A stretch of 64,000 nt of DNA from Phoronis australis. Its lineage: Eukaryota > Phoronida > Phoronidae. Location of the stretch: positions 1,248,781-1,312,780 of the forward strand of contig NMRA01000011.1 of assembly GCA_002633005.1 (NCBI GenBank), in the 5' to 3' direction. Under the pieces are notes generated by a model. That model was not told where the DNA came from. It did not search any database and saw only the letters and a list, made by a program, of their open reading frames with translations. Below are positions 1 to 13,000 of this stretch, piece after piece. Made by a program: the position numbers and the translations under genes. Numbering within the stretch: the stretch's first letter is position 1; each line of letters starts with the position of its first letter.

Positions 1-1004
1 ATACTGTGTCAGTTTAGTCAATCAATCTACAACAATCTGACGAGTAGATGGCATGCTAGCAGAAGACACCAGTTGACTATGCAGCAGGGAAGTGAGGTTG
101 GACAAGGGAGGATGGGAGTGGGGGTCGGTTAAGGGAGGAGGGGTCAGTTAAGAGAGGATGGAGGATTGAGTCGGTTAAGGGAGGGGAAGGGTGGGGTCTG
201 TTAAGGAAGGAGGGTAATGGGGTCGGCTAATGGAGGAGGAGAATGAAGCAATTCATTGGGTGTTAACCAATACATAATGTTGCTATTTGATCACACAAAG
301 ACCCATGAGGCAGAAAATCTGGGAACTTGAGGCTACATTCTCTGAGTTGAGAATTCATTTATTTGATAAGAACTTTACAACTACACATATAAACATTTGA
401 ACAACTTGTTTACCTAATGAACAACTTGTTTACCTAATGAACAATTTCTCATCCATTCATCTAGACTGATTTTTGGAACAGCGACTCATGATTTAGAAAA
501 GAAATGTGATTGACTAAAAAGTGTCATAGTATTACATGACCATGCTATCAGTGCATTAACTGTGTGCTACTTCAATTTTCCACGGATTACGACCAATTTA
601 GAAGAGCAGGCCAAAGCTCATATTTTGCCACATTTTGTAACAGAGAAACGCCCATGCAGATAACAAGATGTAACTAAGACAAACATACACAAGTTTATGG
701 AAAGGTTGTGAAAACATAGACATGAATATTACCATTTGGCCAGGAGTGCAAATACTGGACTTATTTAGGAAGAACTGAAAGTTATCCGTATCCATGGGAA
801 CAAATGATACTGATGCACAAATGTGACATTTCAATTGTAAAAAAATGTAAAAGCGAATTCTATAAATCTCTTGGAATAACGTCAGACTTGGACTGGTTTT
901 AATGGTGTATCCTGTGACCCTAAAATTCACCACCAAAATACATAACAAGAGCAACGCGGGGCGTTGAAATGCGTTGCAAATGGTGTGATTTTAGGGTTAT
1001 TTAT
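1..1004. other. Left flank, no gene seen
   Basis: Contains a degenerate purine-rich repeat (115-245) built on GTCGGTTAAGGGAGGAGG and a 20-bp direct duplication around 401-440. The only long open frame (minus, 598-954) has no recognisable domain and no convincing splice context. Confidence 0.5.
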
Positions 1005-2215
1005 TTGTATCATAAAAATGGCCTAGATGGCGCAAAAACATACAATCCATCCAAAAACAGGAAAATGCCATATTTCATAAAAATCTGTCAAGGAACTTCA
1101 GAGATACAAAGAAAAACAGAATAAAATGAAATTGCCACTAGTGGGCACAGTGTCTGTTGGATCCGCCTGAAAGTCGTCATCATCGTCTGTTATCTTCATA
1201 TCAATACACTTACTAAATTTAATAAAGATCCTGCAGTGGGTTAAGGAGATGCAACTATGGGCGCAAAACAAAACTACCACTAGGAGGCGCAACAGTAGTC
1301 AGTCACCATCATCAAAGGTCGTCTTCACACTGAGAACATATATGCCAATTTTCAAATGATTTGCTCGATACCGGGGTGTACACCAAAAACAAGATTTGAA
1401 AACAGCAAAAATGGCCACTAGGTGGTGCAAAATACTTCGATTCCATCCAAAAACAGGAAGATAGCGTCGTCACATTAAAAGATGCCTACATTTAAAATTT
1501 TATGAAAATCTGTTGAGGACCTTTGAAGATACTGAGTTAAACGTAAAAAAACTAAAATTGCCACTAGGGGACACAGCAGTAGACAGATCTGTCCGAAAGT
1601 CGTCGTCATCCGTAGTCAACATCATATAAATACACTTGCTAAATTAAGTAAAGATCCTGCGAATGGTTTAGGAGATACAGCCATAGGAACAACAAAAACA
1701 AAACTGCCACTAGGAGGCGCCACAGTTGTCGAAATCGTCGGAAAAACATCGTCAACCGTCCTCTTTATAGTAAGCACATACCTGCCAATCTTCACAATCA
1801 TCCTTTGAGTGGTTTGGTTGATAGAGGGGTGGACGCAAAAAAAACAGACTCGAAAACAGTAAAAATGGCAACTAGGTGGCACAAACTACGTGAAATTCAT
1901 CCAAAAACAAGAGGATAGCGTCATCTCACTAATAGGTGCCTACATAACAAATTTCATGAAAATCCGTTCAGGACTTTTGAATATACAAAGGTAAGCGTAA
2001 AAAACTAAAATTGCCACTAGGGGGCACACCGGTAGTCGGATTTGTTCGAAAGTTAGCTCATGCCGTCCCATTCATGAATGGAACATATGTGCCAAATTTC
2101 ATGAACGTATGTCAAAGGGTTTTGGAGATAGAGCAGCAGACACTGGACGGACGCCGCCTGGACGGACGGAGATGACGGCATAATGCGTCCACATATAAAT
2201 ATGTGGGTGCATAAA
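1005..2215. repeat. Three-unit array of about 0.4-0.45 kb modules ending in a GGACGG motif
   Basis: Units begin near 1012, 1409 and 1861 with AAAATGGCCACTAGG-like sequence. Each repeats the phrases CCATCCAAAAACAGGA and ATTGCCACTAGGGG in order; AAGATCCTGC occurs only in the first two. The last unit ends in an ACGGACGCC/GACGGACGG stretch near 2150. Diverged copies of a dispersed invertebrate repeat type; no protein coding seen. Confidence 0.75.
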
Positions 2216-2329
2216 AATGATGTTTCCGTTATGAAGTTAAATCACAGTTCAATCCTCCTGCCCTGAATCTGCAATATCATGTCTTACAGCACTTAATCCT
2301 AGAATGCTATAGAAAGACAGAGAGCGCTA

Positions 2330-2360
2330 CCAAGGAGTGTACTAGTACTACACTCCTTGG
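2330..2360. repeat. Perfect 12-bp inverted repeat (hairpin)
   Basis: CCAAGGAGTGTA and its exact complement are separated by seven bases, with GCGCTAC flanking on the outer sides. Function unknown. The rest of 2216-3330 shows nothing recognisable. Confidence 0.6.
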
Positions 2361-3332
2361 CGCTACTGATCAATGTATATTTAGTAAAAGCAACGGACCA
2401 GGGAGGGGGAGCGGGGTTGATGTAATCTAGGTCCCAGTAAACAGTTGTAATTTAACAAAATGAACAGTCTACCATTAAATTCATATGAACTCTGAGCAAC
2501 AAATTCATAGTTTAGTAAATGAACTACATTGGTAAAAGTTTTGAAGCCCTTACACAAGCCTGAATGAGTAAGATATGAGTAAAGAGTGGTGAACTGGCAA
2601 AATATTTCTGGCTACAAAAACCAATATTGTTTGTTTTTTCTTCAGAGATTGAGTTCCTTATATTTAGTTAGAACAATGACTGCATTTCCAATAGCTACAG
2701 TGTATTGACTACTATTTCAGCAATTTACTGTAGTCAAAACAAGAGCAATGGTCAGAAAATGTCACAAATCAGATAAAGCCCAAATTTTTAACCTCTGTGT
2801 CATATCTTCCAACAAAAGTACTTTTAACATAAAATGAAATAAATTACCCAAATTATTCATATAGCAAAGCATCTGGTTTCTTTTTTGTTAAAATATTTTT
2901 AGAGGATGTTTTGTAAAACCATGAAGTGTACTGAAGAGGGCTATATTAATAGAGTTACACTTTAACTACAGAAAAACACAGAAATACAGCTGGAAATGAG
3001 AAGCTTTTTAAATTCGACAAGAGAGGGCAGCTCAGGCTTTGCGTGCATGGAAGAAGCAGACAATACCAGATGCAATGAATGATGCTAAAAAGCTATTCCC
3101 CATGTGTAAGACAATGAATAACGATAAATATCCAGTTTGTTGATGAGATTAAAACAAAAGCAAAATAAAGATAAAACAGCAAGAGCTCACAGTAACCTTG
3201 GGCTGCCTTTGTTGACAATAAGGTACTTGAAAACTTGCTATCAACAGTTTTTAAATGTTACCTTGTTTATAATCTCCTGTTGACAAATTGTCATTGAGGG
3301 AGGGGGGACTACATAGTTGCTGTGCCACTGGT

Positions 3333-3880
3333 GCCACTTTCAAGGCACTTTCCCATTAGGGCAACTTCGGTTTAATGAAGCTTCGCCGAAACTTCGCTTA
3401 CCTTTCCCACTAAACGGCGATACCAAATTTATCGCTAAGATACCGGACGACGCAGTTTATTTATACTTTCAAATATTGAGTAGTGGATTCGAGGCTACCT
3501 GAAAATTGTTCTCCTGCCATTTACGAGTTTTTATGAAAATGACCAGTGTCATTCTTCATCAGATATGCTTTGTTTTATTCATTTACGTCTGTCTATTGAG
3601 AGCATATCGGCTACGCTACAACAACAAAGAACATGTTTTGCAAGTCTCGTGTGAACGTATATCGTTGTCACGTCCTCTACCGACAACTTCAGCAAAGTTT
3701 TGCTTTGACCTTTCCCACTACACCGAAGTTTCAGTGTGTATCCAAGCTTAGCTTTTAAATTCTGTTATTTTCAGCAAAGTTTCGCTAGCAGATTAACTAC
3801 CGGAGTTAACCTTTCCCACTTACAGAAACTTCGGTAAAAGTGAAGTTTCCCCCTCTAATGGTAAAGTGACTTGTGGCAAG
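3333..3880. mobile_element. MITE-like element, CACTTTCCCATTAG family, copy 1
   Basis: Left end GGCACTTTCCCATTAGGG matches the inverted right end (CACTTTACCATTAGAGGG on the minus strand). It contains several CTTTCCCACT and AAACTTCGG blocks. It sits just downstream of the STX8 stop, so it may be part of the 3' UTR. No target duplication could be defined. Confidence 0.6.
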
Positions 3881-4032
3881 TGTTAGCAGAAGAGTAAAGC
3901 ATGGTGAAGTCACCTGGCCTAAAGATCTCTGGAACTTCTTCCAACCGAGTCTATTGAATTACATGACTGCGCTAATTACTGGAATTACCATTTTGGAAAG
4001 TTTATTTCTGAAACAGAAAGGGCATCTTACCT

Positions 4033-4097
4033 TCACGATGGTACGACAGCAACGACAATGATGGCTATGAAGAGGAAGACGATGACAACCAACATGG
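4033..4097 (-). CDS. STX8: STX8 exon 8, transmembrane anchor and stop
   Basis: Acceptor TACTTTCAG. CC completes an Ala codon, then 20 codons: MLVVIVFLFIAIIVVAVVPS, a tail-anchor helix like the human VILLLLVAIVVVAVWPTN end, then TGA. Confidence 0.93.
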
Positions 4098-7000
4098 CTG
4101 AAAGTAACAACGGTGCCAATATTTGTGTTACACGTGAACTAAGAAATATGCCGGCAAATGATGCAAGAAGAGTTAATTGTTTTAATAACTGCAGAAACTC
4201 GAGACGAGGAATATTATATATCCTCATTAGAGGTTGACATCTTAAGTTACATGCTGTTTTCAGGGGGTAGAGGAGGGCAATTAATTAAAGATTTACTATT
4301 TTATGATACCTAATCCACAGCGTGAGCATAAACACAAAGCTCACTGTTCTGTAACCATCTTCTTGGGAGACAAATGTCCCTCACAGCAGTCAATACCGCA
4401 GGGAATGTTGTCATTTCTTGGTTTATTTATTTTCTTAATAACTGCCCCCTATCCTTGAGGTGTTAAAACCTCACATATTTATTCAGTGTGTGTTAACATT
4501 CACACACCAGTGGACAGATACCCACATCCTCTGTTTGACAACATTGTCATGTTATAGCATTCAAAAATGACACCTCTACCACAGGCAAGGTCAGTGCAAC
4601 TATCCCCAGTGGCTTTGTGGTTACGTGGTTTACCACTAGGTGGAGAACATGACTTCCACTTTCAATGCCCCCTGTTAAATTGCTCATTTTGTTAGGAAAA
4701 AAGAATGGCCAGCAGAGCAACTCCGGTGATAGATGATTCTTAACAACTCCTGACCAATAATTGGTAAAACACAATGGCAGTCACACCTGTCTCATAATTA
4801 AGTACATTCGTCATCCACTGACTTGCAATCTTCATGTAACCCACATAGACTTAATTTCAACATTTAACTCAGGTAAATGTCGCTTGAAAAGACGGTTTTC
4901 ATAAAAACGTGCACGCACTTGAAACTTGTTCAATGTCAACTGAAACTCTCCCACAGCCAAAGAGGCACCCACACATTCCGTCATAAAGCAACTATTGACA
5001 TTGATCACTTACTGTTATAAACATTGATCTCATTTTTTCCCTTGCTCTCATTACTGATTTCTAAGCTTCAGTGGCCAGTTTCACGAAACTGTCCCAATAA
5101 GGACTCGGCAATGCTCCCTATGCCTTCAACACATTTCTAGACTTTGTTTACTCACCAATGTTGTACTTTCAGACCACTTTCTTGAGTAGTGAGCTTCCTT
5201 TTTACTCAACACATTTTCTAATTATGATACATGTGAACACTGAGCCTTATTTCAATGAACATAAACAGGGACTAAGACCTCAAATTAGGAGCGTTGCATG
5301 CAAAGCCTTTATTTATTTTCAAAAAATATGAAGAACTTAGAATTTACTCTCAGAATGTCTCAAAGCTAAAACATGACGTAGCAGTAAAGATAAAATAACA
5401 GCACAAATGTGATGAAAATTTAGTTAATATAGTCGAGTCCTTACTCAAATTGTTTCATGAAACTGGCCACAGGAGGAATGGTAGTTATTGGTTCAGGCCA
5501 GGCTCAAGAAGTTTGTTTGTCATGGGGAGTTATGTTACTTTCCCACCAAAACTGCAACTTTGTATGTTCTAATGCAACTCCAACACGACTCAACTTACCT
5601 TTCCCATTGACTAGCCACAAAGGAGTGATTTAAACACCAGGTGGAGTATTTGATTCATATTTTCGAACTATTGAACTCAAGATTAATTAGCATCTCCTGC
5701 CATTTACAATGAATAATGCCAGACTGATCAGTGTTATGCTCTGTCAAATTTATGCCATCATATTCCTCTACCTGCAACTATTGATAGTTTGTAATGAAAG
5801 CCGCAGGAATGATGACTCTAATCGAGTCTCCCATGACTGATATTGCTAACGGTAGCGATTACTAAAACCTCAGTGGAGTTAATGTTTCCCACTGAAGTGA
5901 AGTACACACTCCACACTTTAAAACATCTATTTTGAGAGGAGTTGCGATGGCTAATTAAGTCTGGAAGTTGCACTTTATGCAAAAAGGGAAGTTGCAGTGT
6001 TGTTAGGAAAGTGACATTAATTTCAGCCACTATATCGGCCACGGAAAGACAATGCCCTTTATTGCGACCAATTTCAATTGAAACAAACTTTAAGGATAAA
6101 AACAACAATGACATCATTTCAAAGAGAGTTGATGTTTTTTAATACAAGAACATGGTATACAGGGCGCTAATCTACATATGAGAGACAAATCTTGTGGCAA
6201 ACTTACCACAGGAGCCGGACTTTTTCTCAATAATGGCTACATGACGTGTTTCCTTTATCAGCCTCGTGTGTGTCCTGTCTGTATGATCTGTGATGTCGTC
6301 AATTATTTCTGAAAAATAAAAACAATTAAGGATCATGAAATAAAAGTTTCATCAAAAATACTTCAAATTTTCCTAAGTTATACATGAGCAACACTGCCAC
6401 CTATCGAAAACCTTTCATGACGGGCAACAGAGCAGAAAAATAGCCTTATATGAAAATATGAGGCAGTGTGGCCAAGTGGGATAAGTGTTCGCTTCGTGGG
6501 CTCAAGACCCACTGGGGCATACTGCTAGATTCTTGAGCCAGGTTTCTATCTCCTCAGCTCAGTTTTTACTAGATAATAATAAAGCATAAAAATGGCCCCA
6601 TGTGATCAGTGCAATGAGCCCACCTGAGGAGCCTACGCACATCTGGTACAACGTAGACCAGACCACCTGCAATTATTTTTTAAAAATACAAGGACACCAA
6701 TCAAATTTTGGTGTTTTTTTCACAAAGCTGCATAGTAACCAGACATGCGCATGATATTTCTTCCACTGCACTGTCACTCTTGTCTATCAAAACCATCATC
6801 ACCTTCTTTCCTCTGGAATGAATCAAGTGTCACACTACAAAAGTTACATTGTTGGCAACAGGAAATTTGAAAAGCTGGACAAATATTCCTGGAAATGCAG
6901 TTAATGCAACAAAACTCAAAAGTGACTGGCATTTTGAAAATTAGGTCACTCATTTACCGTTTTTTCGTAACCTTAGTGACAAGTGAAGTCTTTTGGACAG

Positions 7001-10000
7001 TGCAATTAAGCCTTTCCCCAATATCATGCGACTGAGACAAAACAAGTCAGGGATAAGTGCTTGCTCCATTATATCAAAATCCATTGAAATGTACAAGACA
7101 ATAGCATAATAGTAACTAGAAAGATTATTGTCACGGGCGTGACAATAATGGACACTGCGCGCGTGTATTAAATGAATTGTTATGGGAAGTTACAGACAGC
7201 AACCCGTTAACCAATTCGAAAAGGAATTCTTTAAAATTGTAGGAATAATACCATGTTAATATTTTGATGACCTTTCCACTAATTGACCTGTTTTGGTGCA
7301 TTATGAGCCCCGATGAGAAAATAATTGTAAACTCGATTAAAAGTGTGGTTAATGCTAAGAATCACAGGTGTTTTACCTTAAGCACTTTAGAATACAATAT
7401 GAATGAATTGGTCAAACTTTCAGAAGTAAAATGCACCTAATGACCCCATGGGTGCACCAAATGACCCGATAATTTAGAATTCAAACTCAATCACATTTAC
7501 TAAACAGATATGTAATTTTTAAGTATCTAGCTCAAAATTTTAGTTTGCACTCAATGACCTTCGACCTATTTTTCTGATTGGTTAGGACGTTCGATTGGCA
7601 GTCCTTAACGAATCAAGATGCAGACATTCACAAAAATGAAAACATACAAACTCTAGAAACTATTTATCTCAGAATTGTAATCATTTCACAACAATCAAAA
7701 TCAGACTCATATTTCTTACCAGGATAGAATTCAGTTTCCAATACCAATAACAACATTGAAACCACCAGCAACTCAAGAATAAATCGGGTCTAGCCAACCC
7801 CTAAATGGTGCATGTATGCATTAACTTTGATTTGAGTTGATAACCTATTAAACAGTTTCTTTGAGCCAAACTTAAGTTGAATGAACTGCAAGAAAAGTTC
7901 ACCAAGATTTAATGAAACAACACTTGTAAGTAAACAAGACCTGGAACACAGCTATCGGAGCAAACAAAAGGGAAACAAATTAAGACTGCAACTTAAAAAG
8001 ATCAGGGGTTCCAATCTTGGCTTTGAATGCCAATGCTACAATAGATGATGAGATGTAACACCGTCTGTAGTATAACTAATGAGAACCAGCCAAGACACAG
8101 GACAGACTGCAGTTTTGGATGACAGATCAACTTGTTATTGATGATGAGTGGGGAACAATTGGACACTCAGACAATGTCAAATGGATTCAAGAGGTAAAAT
8201 TGGAGAATAATTAAAGAATGTGGCGATGGAAAATTAATGGAAGAGAGTATAAGTAAGGCAGTAGTAAAGGGGATGTGAGACCAAGATTGTTGGATAGGGA
8301 ACATGGATAATGTAAACAAATGGGACATCCGAGTTAATTATGGCAGATGAGAAATGCCTATTGTCTTTCCAAGATGTCCTGGTCGCTTTTTGAAACATGG
8401 TGAAACCATCAGAGCCAGTTTGATTCCATGTTATGTCGCGACGCAACAACGCTTGCATTCTTTGAGGTGTGAAAAATGTGTAACCGCAGAACGCAACCCG
8501 TGTAACTCTCAATGCGGCGGCTTTGAAAATAATCGTTTAAAACCTCATTGAAAAAACATCACACGTGCAGAATGGTGCGCTGGTTGTAAGGGAGTAGTTT
8601 TTGATCTACTTAAGAAGTAATTAGTGAAGACGAAGTCCGCATTTGATACAGAGGCTTGATATCATCAACGGTTTCATTTCAATTTCCCATGGAGTTCTCA
8701 AAAGAGATTGTTATATCCTGATCTTGTTTATTTGAACAAGTAAATTAATTGTCTAGATTGAATGAGATCGATTATTCATCTTTACCAGACTTTCATGGTC
8801 ACAACAGACCAGCATATTTATACTGTGTTTGTATGGTTGGCCAGAGCAGCATCGAGAGACAACAAAAACAACGCATCAACTAATGAAATACGGACCAGCC
8901 CCAACATCTGTGGTGATAAGCTTTCATTAAAAAATGAATAAAGTTGTATATTCCAGGTGAGAAGAGTTTGATTAATTTTGAGAGAAACACAGACTGGAAA
9001 CATGAAAGTGTTGACGGAGGAGAACCCACATTTTGATTGAAACCACGGAGAAAGTGATAAATCTAATGAAAAAGTAGCCATGGGTGAAATTAATTGTCAA
9101 CAAAATACGAAGTGTAAATGACTGGTCTATGCCAGGAATGACACATTTTTCAAATTGTTTTGACAAGTCTTAACACACCAGGTCAAAATGAAAAAATAAA
9201 TAAAAAGTCTTTTCATTTTGTACTCCCTCTGCTATCTTGAGTGATGTCACGCAATGAACATGCAAAATAAGCTGCTATTTAGAAAAAAAATTATTGATTT
9301 GTTTTTTTAAAGAATAAGACATAATTTTGACAACATTCGTCATGTCTGTGCATCTGCAATTTGTAAAGAGCTATCCATGATGGTTTATGAAAGAGCATCT
9401 ACAAAGTTTTAATTTATTATTTATTTTATTCACTGAACTATTAAAGTATATTTATTGTGTATCCATTGCAGAACTTTAATCTCATTGATTGTCAGCTACA
9501 AAATTAAGCTCTAGCTATTAAATAAACTTTGGGCCTCTATTTTGGCCATACCATTATGATAATCCACTTCATCTCCAATGTCCAGCGCCATCTGTTTTTG
9601 ACGAGCGACAACATTAGCCAATCCATCCAAACCTCTGTCTTGTTCTGAAAAACACCACCATATTGGGATTCTCTGCATAAAAATAGCACGTTTGTGTTGG
9701 GAATGTACTGTCACACTGGTGTATATAGTAAATAGTAACCAAACATGTATTACATTAGTAACTAGTTTCGAAATGCTAATAGAAAATTAATCACAAAGGA
9801 ATTGTTTTAACTCCAACTCAACAATCCCGGCACTATTGGAAGATGTTAAATTTGTCAGTGAATAGAAAATAACAGCTGCATATGTATGAATAATGACCCA
9901 GGAGGGATTGCAAGCAGATGTTGAAGATGTTGACATGTTGTGCCACCTTTTGAGTGAAATAGTAACTATTAATTCCATGAGACTAGCTTGTAGAGCCACC

Positions 10001-13000
10001 TATTGAGTGAAACAACAGCGAATGCAATTGGAGACGACTGAATAAAGAAAACAAAATGAAAACAGCTTTCTAAGTCATATTTCAAGTTGTATTGAGGGCT
10101 TCAATGAGTCAAAAATGGCCAACTTCAAAGTGATACAACATAACAAGGAAGCAGTTTATTAAGACAATGGTCTACCATTTCACATACTGGATAAAATAAT
10201 GTATTTGTTACTGCTAATCATAACATTTCTTTAAATCCATTATTTATCCACTAATAATTATGCAAGTTGACATCCGTGACAACTCCTTTTGTCATTTTCT
10301 GGCCTTCTGATTTTCAATGCTTTCAGCAATTTCATTGAACACTGATTTCCCTTGGCCCCCCCTAAATCCGCCACTGATACGTATTTTATATGGTGCTTGG
10401 AATGACCCATGATAAAAAGAGTAGAATTTTCCAGGTGATGTATCATTCTACAAATAGGCTTATGTGAAAGAAATTTTTTGTGTTGTAAAATTTAACTGCA
10501 CGAAACGTTTTTTGCATGAACAAAGTCAAAGTAACAATAAAAAGCGATGCAAAAAGAGGAAACTGGAAATCAAATAAGAGGAAATTGAAACCAATCCTCT
10601 CAAAAGAGGAAAATTCCAAGCCCTGTTTATAGGTGATAACTGAGGTAACAATGTGTCAGATTTTATATTTTCATGGAACAACACGTGTTGTCTGTCGAAA
10701 ATGAAGACATGTAACGATGTTTTAAAAACTTTAATAAGACACTTTGATGACTGATGTTTAAGGGTATAAAAAGTGAGGCATGGTGGCTTTTCTCTTCTCT
10801 CTAGTGACAGTAACAATATAAAGTTCAAACACAAAGTCACCAATAGGTTTTTAAAAAATCTCGATCAAATCACAATCTGAAAATTTTCACAGAAATAGTG
10901 GTCACGTGATTATAAATGACTGTGCGATAGTTTTCAGTCATCAAGAATTCTGAATTTTTTTCTTGCGTCCCCATAGTGTGTAACATTTTGAACTGAAATG
11001 CACAGTGCGAGTTTTGAAGGAAATACAACAAGGAGACCTGCCTCTGATCAAGTGTTGCTGGTGCTGTCGTATCTCTGCGCCCGACAAGTTTCTGGTCTGT
11101 TCCGTTTCCTGCGCCTCACCCCAGGGGTCACTTGACCAACCACCGACACCACCTTGATTGAACAGACTTGACCTGAAGGGAAAAACACAACAAGTTGGAC
11201 CAAATGAACACTGTGCTATTACACCATCTGAAAATTTTCAAACACGATAAAGGAAAGTTATCTAGTGCTTGCCTAGGATTTCAGGGCGAAGATATCTACC
11301 TCTGTCTACTGCTTTAAAATTTCTGAAACAAAAACTTTTGAGAGCATGTTGCACTACTGGGCCCATGGTTCCCAAACTTTACACGAGACTTGACTCAAAA
11401 ATTGGCTAATCACATGGCACACTTCGAGTGAACTTTGAAGTAATTTCACGGGATGTAATTAATTAATTTTCAAGTAAAGTGGTGAGTAAAATTTGACGTT
11501 CACAGGATGTGGTTAAAGACTATATTATAATGTGTATAATGATGAGAAGATGCTAGTTTTCTATGTTTTGTGCGATGCACAGAAGACGCACCCTGAACCC
11601 AGGTGATGTCCTCGAGAAGCACTCTATAAATTTTTTGAAGCACAGTAGTACACCCACTGCATAGCTGAGCACACAACACTGAACACATTGCACTCAGGTT
11701 TTTGTGCAACTTTGCTAAGAGTTCTGAGCGAGAGACTATCTAAACCTGTCGAAACCTACCATACAAGACAAACCTACCATACAAGACAAACATAACCAGA
11801 CTAAATACTGTTTTACAGTCACGACTAATTCTGTTAACAGCAAAAAGACTGGTAATGACTATGGGGGCAGCAAACCTCTAATTGTAGAATGGTTTAGCTA
11901 CCTTACCAACTTTCCTGATCATTCCTCTTCCCTGTAGCTCATGAGGGAAGACTGCTCTGCAATACACTTGGCTTCCACCCAGCTGTCATGACATGGAATT
12001 CTGGGTCATTTTGTCTGAATATTTTGTCTTGTACTGTACCTTTATTCATAAATTTAAAAATGCCTCAAAATTGCCAGACACATTTACCTGCCAGAGTCTT
12101 GACTAGCATCATTCTTAAACGCTTGATCAATCTGTTTTTCTTTAGTTAACAACGTGTCCATCATAACTTGTCTTCGATCCACTTCACGCTGTGTTCTTGG
12201 AACATTCAGCTAAGGAGGAACACAAGTGCTGCCATCTATAGAAACACTGACTTTCACCGTTCTCTCCCCTAATGGTTATTTTAGCAGAAATCACCTTTAG
12301 TTTTTATTTCAAGAGTGGCATGAAAATTTTCTGAATGTTGTCTTACTCTTGTCGGTTCATTTATGACACAGATCTAAATTATCCATAGCTTGCTGCATGC
12401 CATGTTGTGGAGTCTCAAAACCAAAAAAAGAACAGCACCACTTTCAAAAAGAATGAACTATTATGTCAGCTGCAAAGTGAATGTTGATCACCTGAATATA
12501 TATTAGAACTGTGTTATCAACAACTGAAATGAGTGAATTCCGTTGGAAACATTATAATCCCATAAAAGAAGTTTGATTCTATGAATCCTGCACGTCCTCC
12601 ATTTTCACAGAAAACCAAGATATCTACAAGTAATGTTAAGTATTCCCGCCAGGGGGCAGTTTTGAGTTTATCCCGGAGTTCTAGTTGGTCGGCGATGGTG
12701 AGTGTACGTGTGTGATGAATTACCTCCACACTGAGGCTGGACTTTCATATGTTTTGTTTATATACCTTCAAAGTACTGAGCGGTTATTTTCGTTAATGTG
12801 GTGAGCGTTTGCAACAGTGTGGACAACAGCGTCTAGTGCATGGAACTTGACTGTACAGTATCATTTTGGTGGGGGCTGTGGAACGCGTGAGGATGGTTTG
12901 GTGATGAAGACTGAAGATGCCGCAAGTTTCAAGTGTTGGCGTTCGACCCTGTCTTCATCCCCCGTTTTGTGTAACTCGTCAAAATGTAAATAGATGTGAA

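Larger units (their letters stand above)
6309..9551. other. STX8 intron 6
   Basis: Holds one SINE (6461-6687) and a perfect palindrome (7124-7149). Otherwise AT-rich with no exon-like sequence; the opposing open frames at 8234-8551 are mutual antisense shadows without domains. Confidence 0.6.

Noticed and set aside
598-954. 118-codon minus-strand open frame
   Set aside because: No recognisable domain, no splice or promoter context; AT-rich chance frame.
12517-12729. Minus-strand frame with LTIADQLELRDKLKTAP, considered as an STX8 exon
   Set aside because: It lies inside the U12 intron, and exons 3 and 4 join in frame with family sequence without it.
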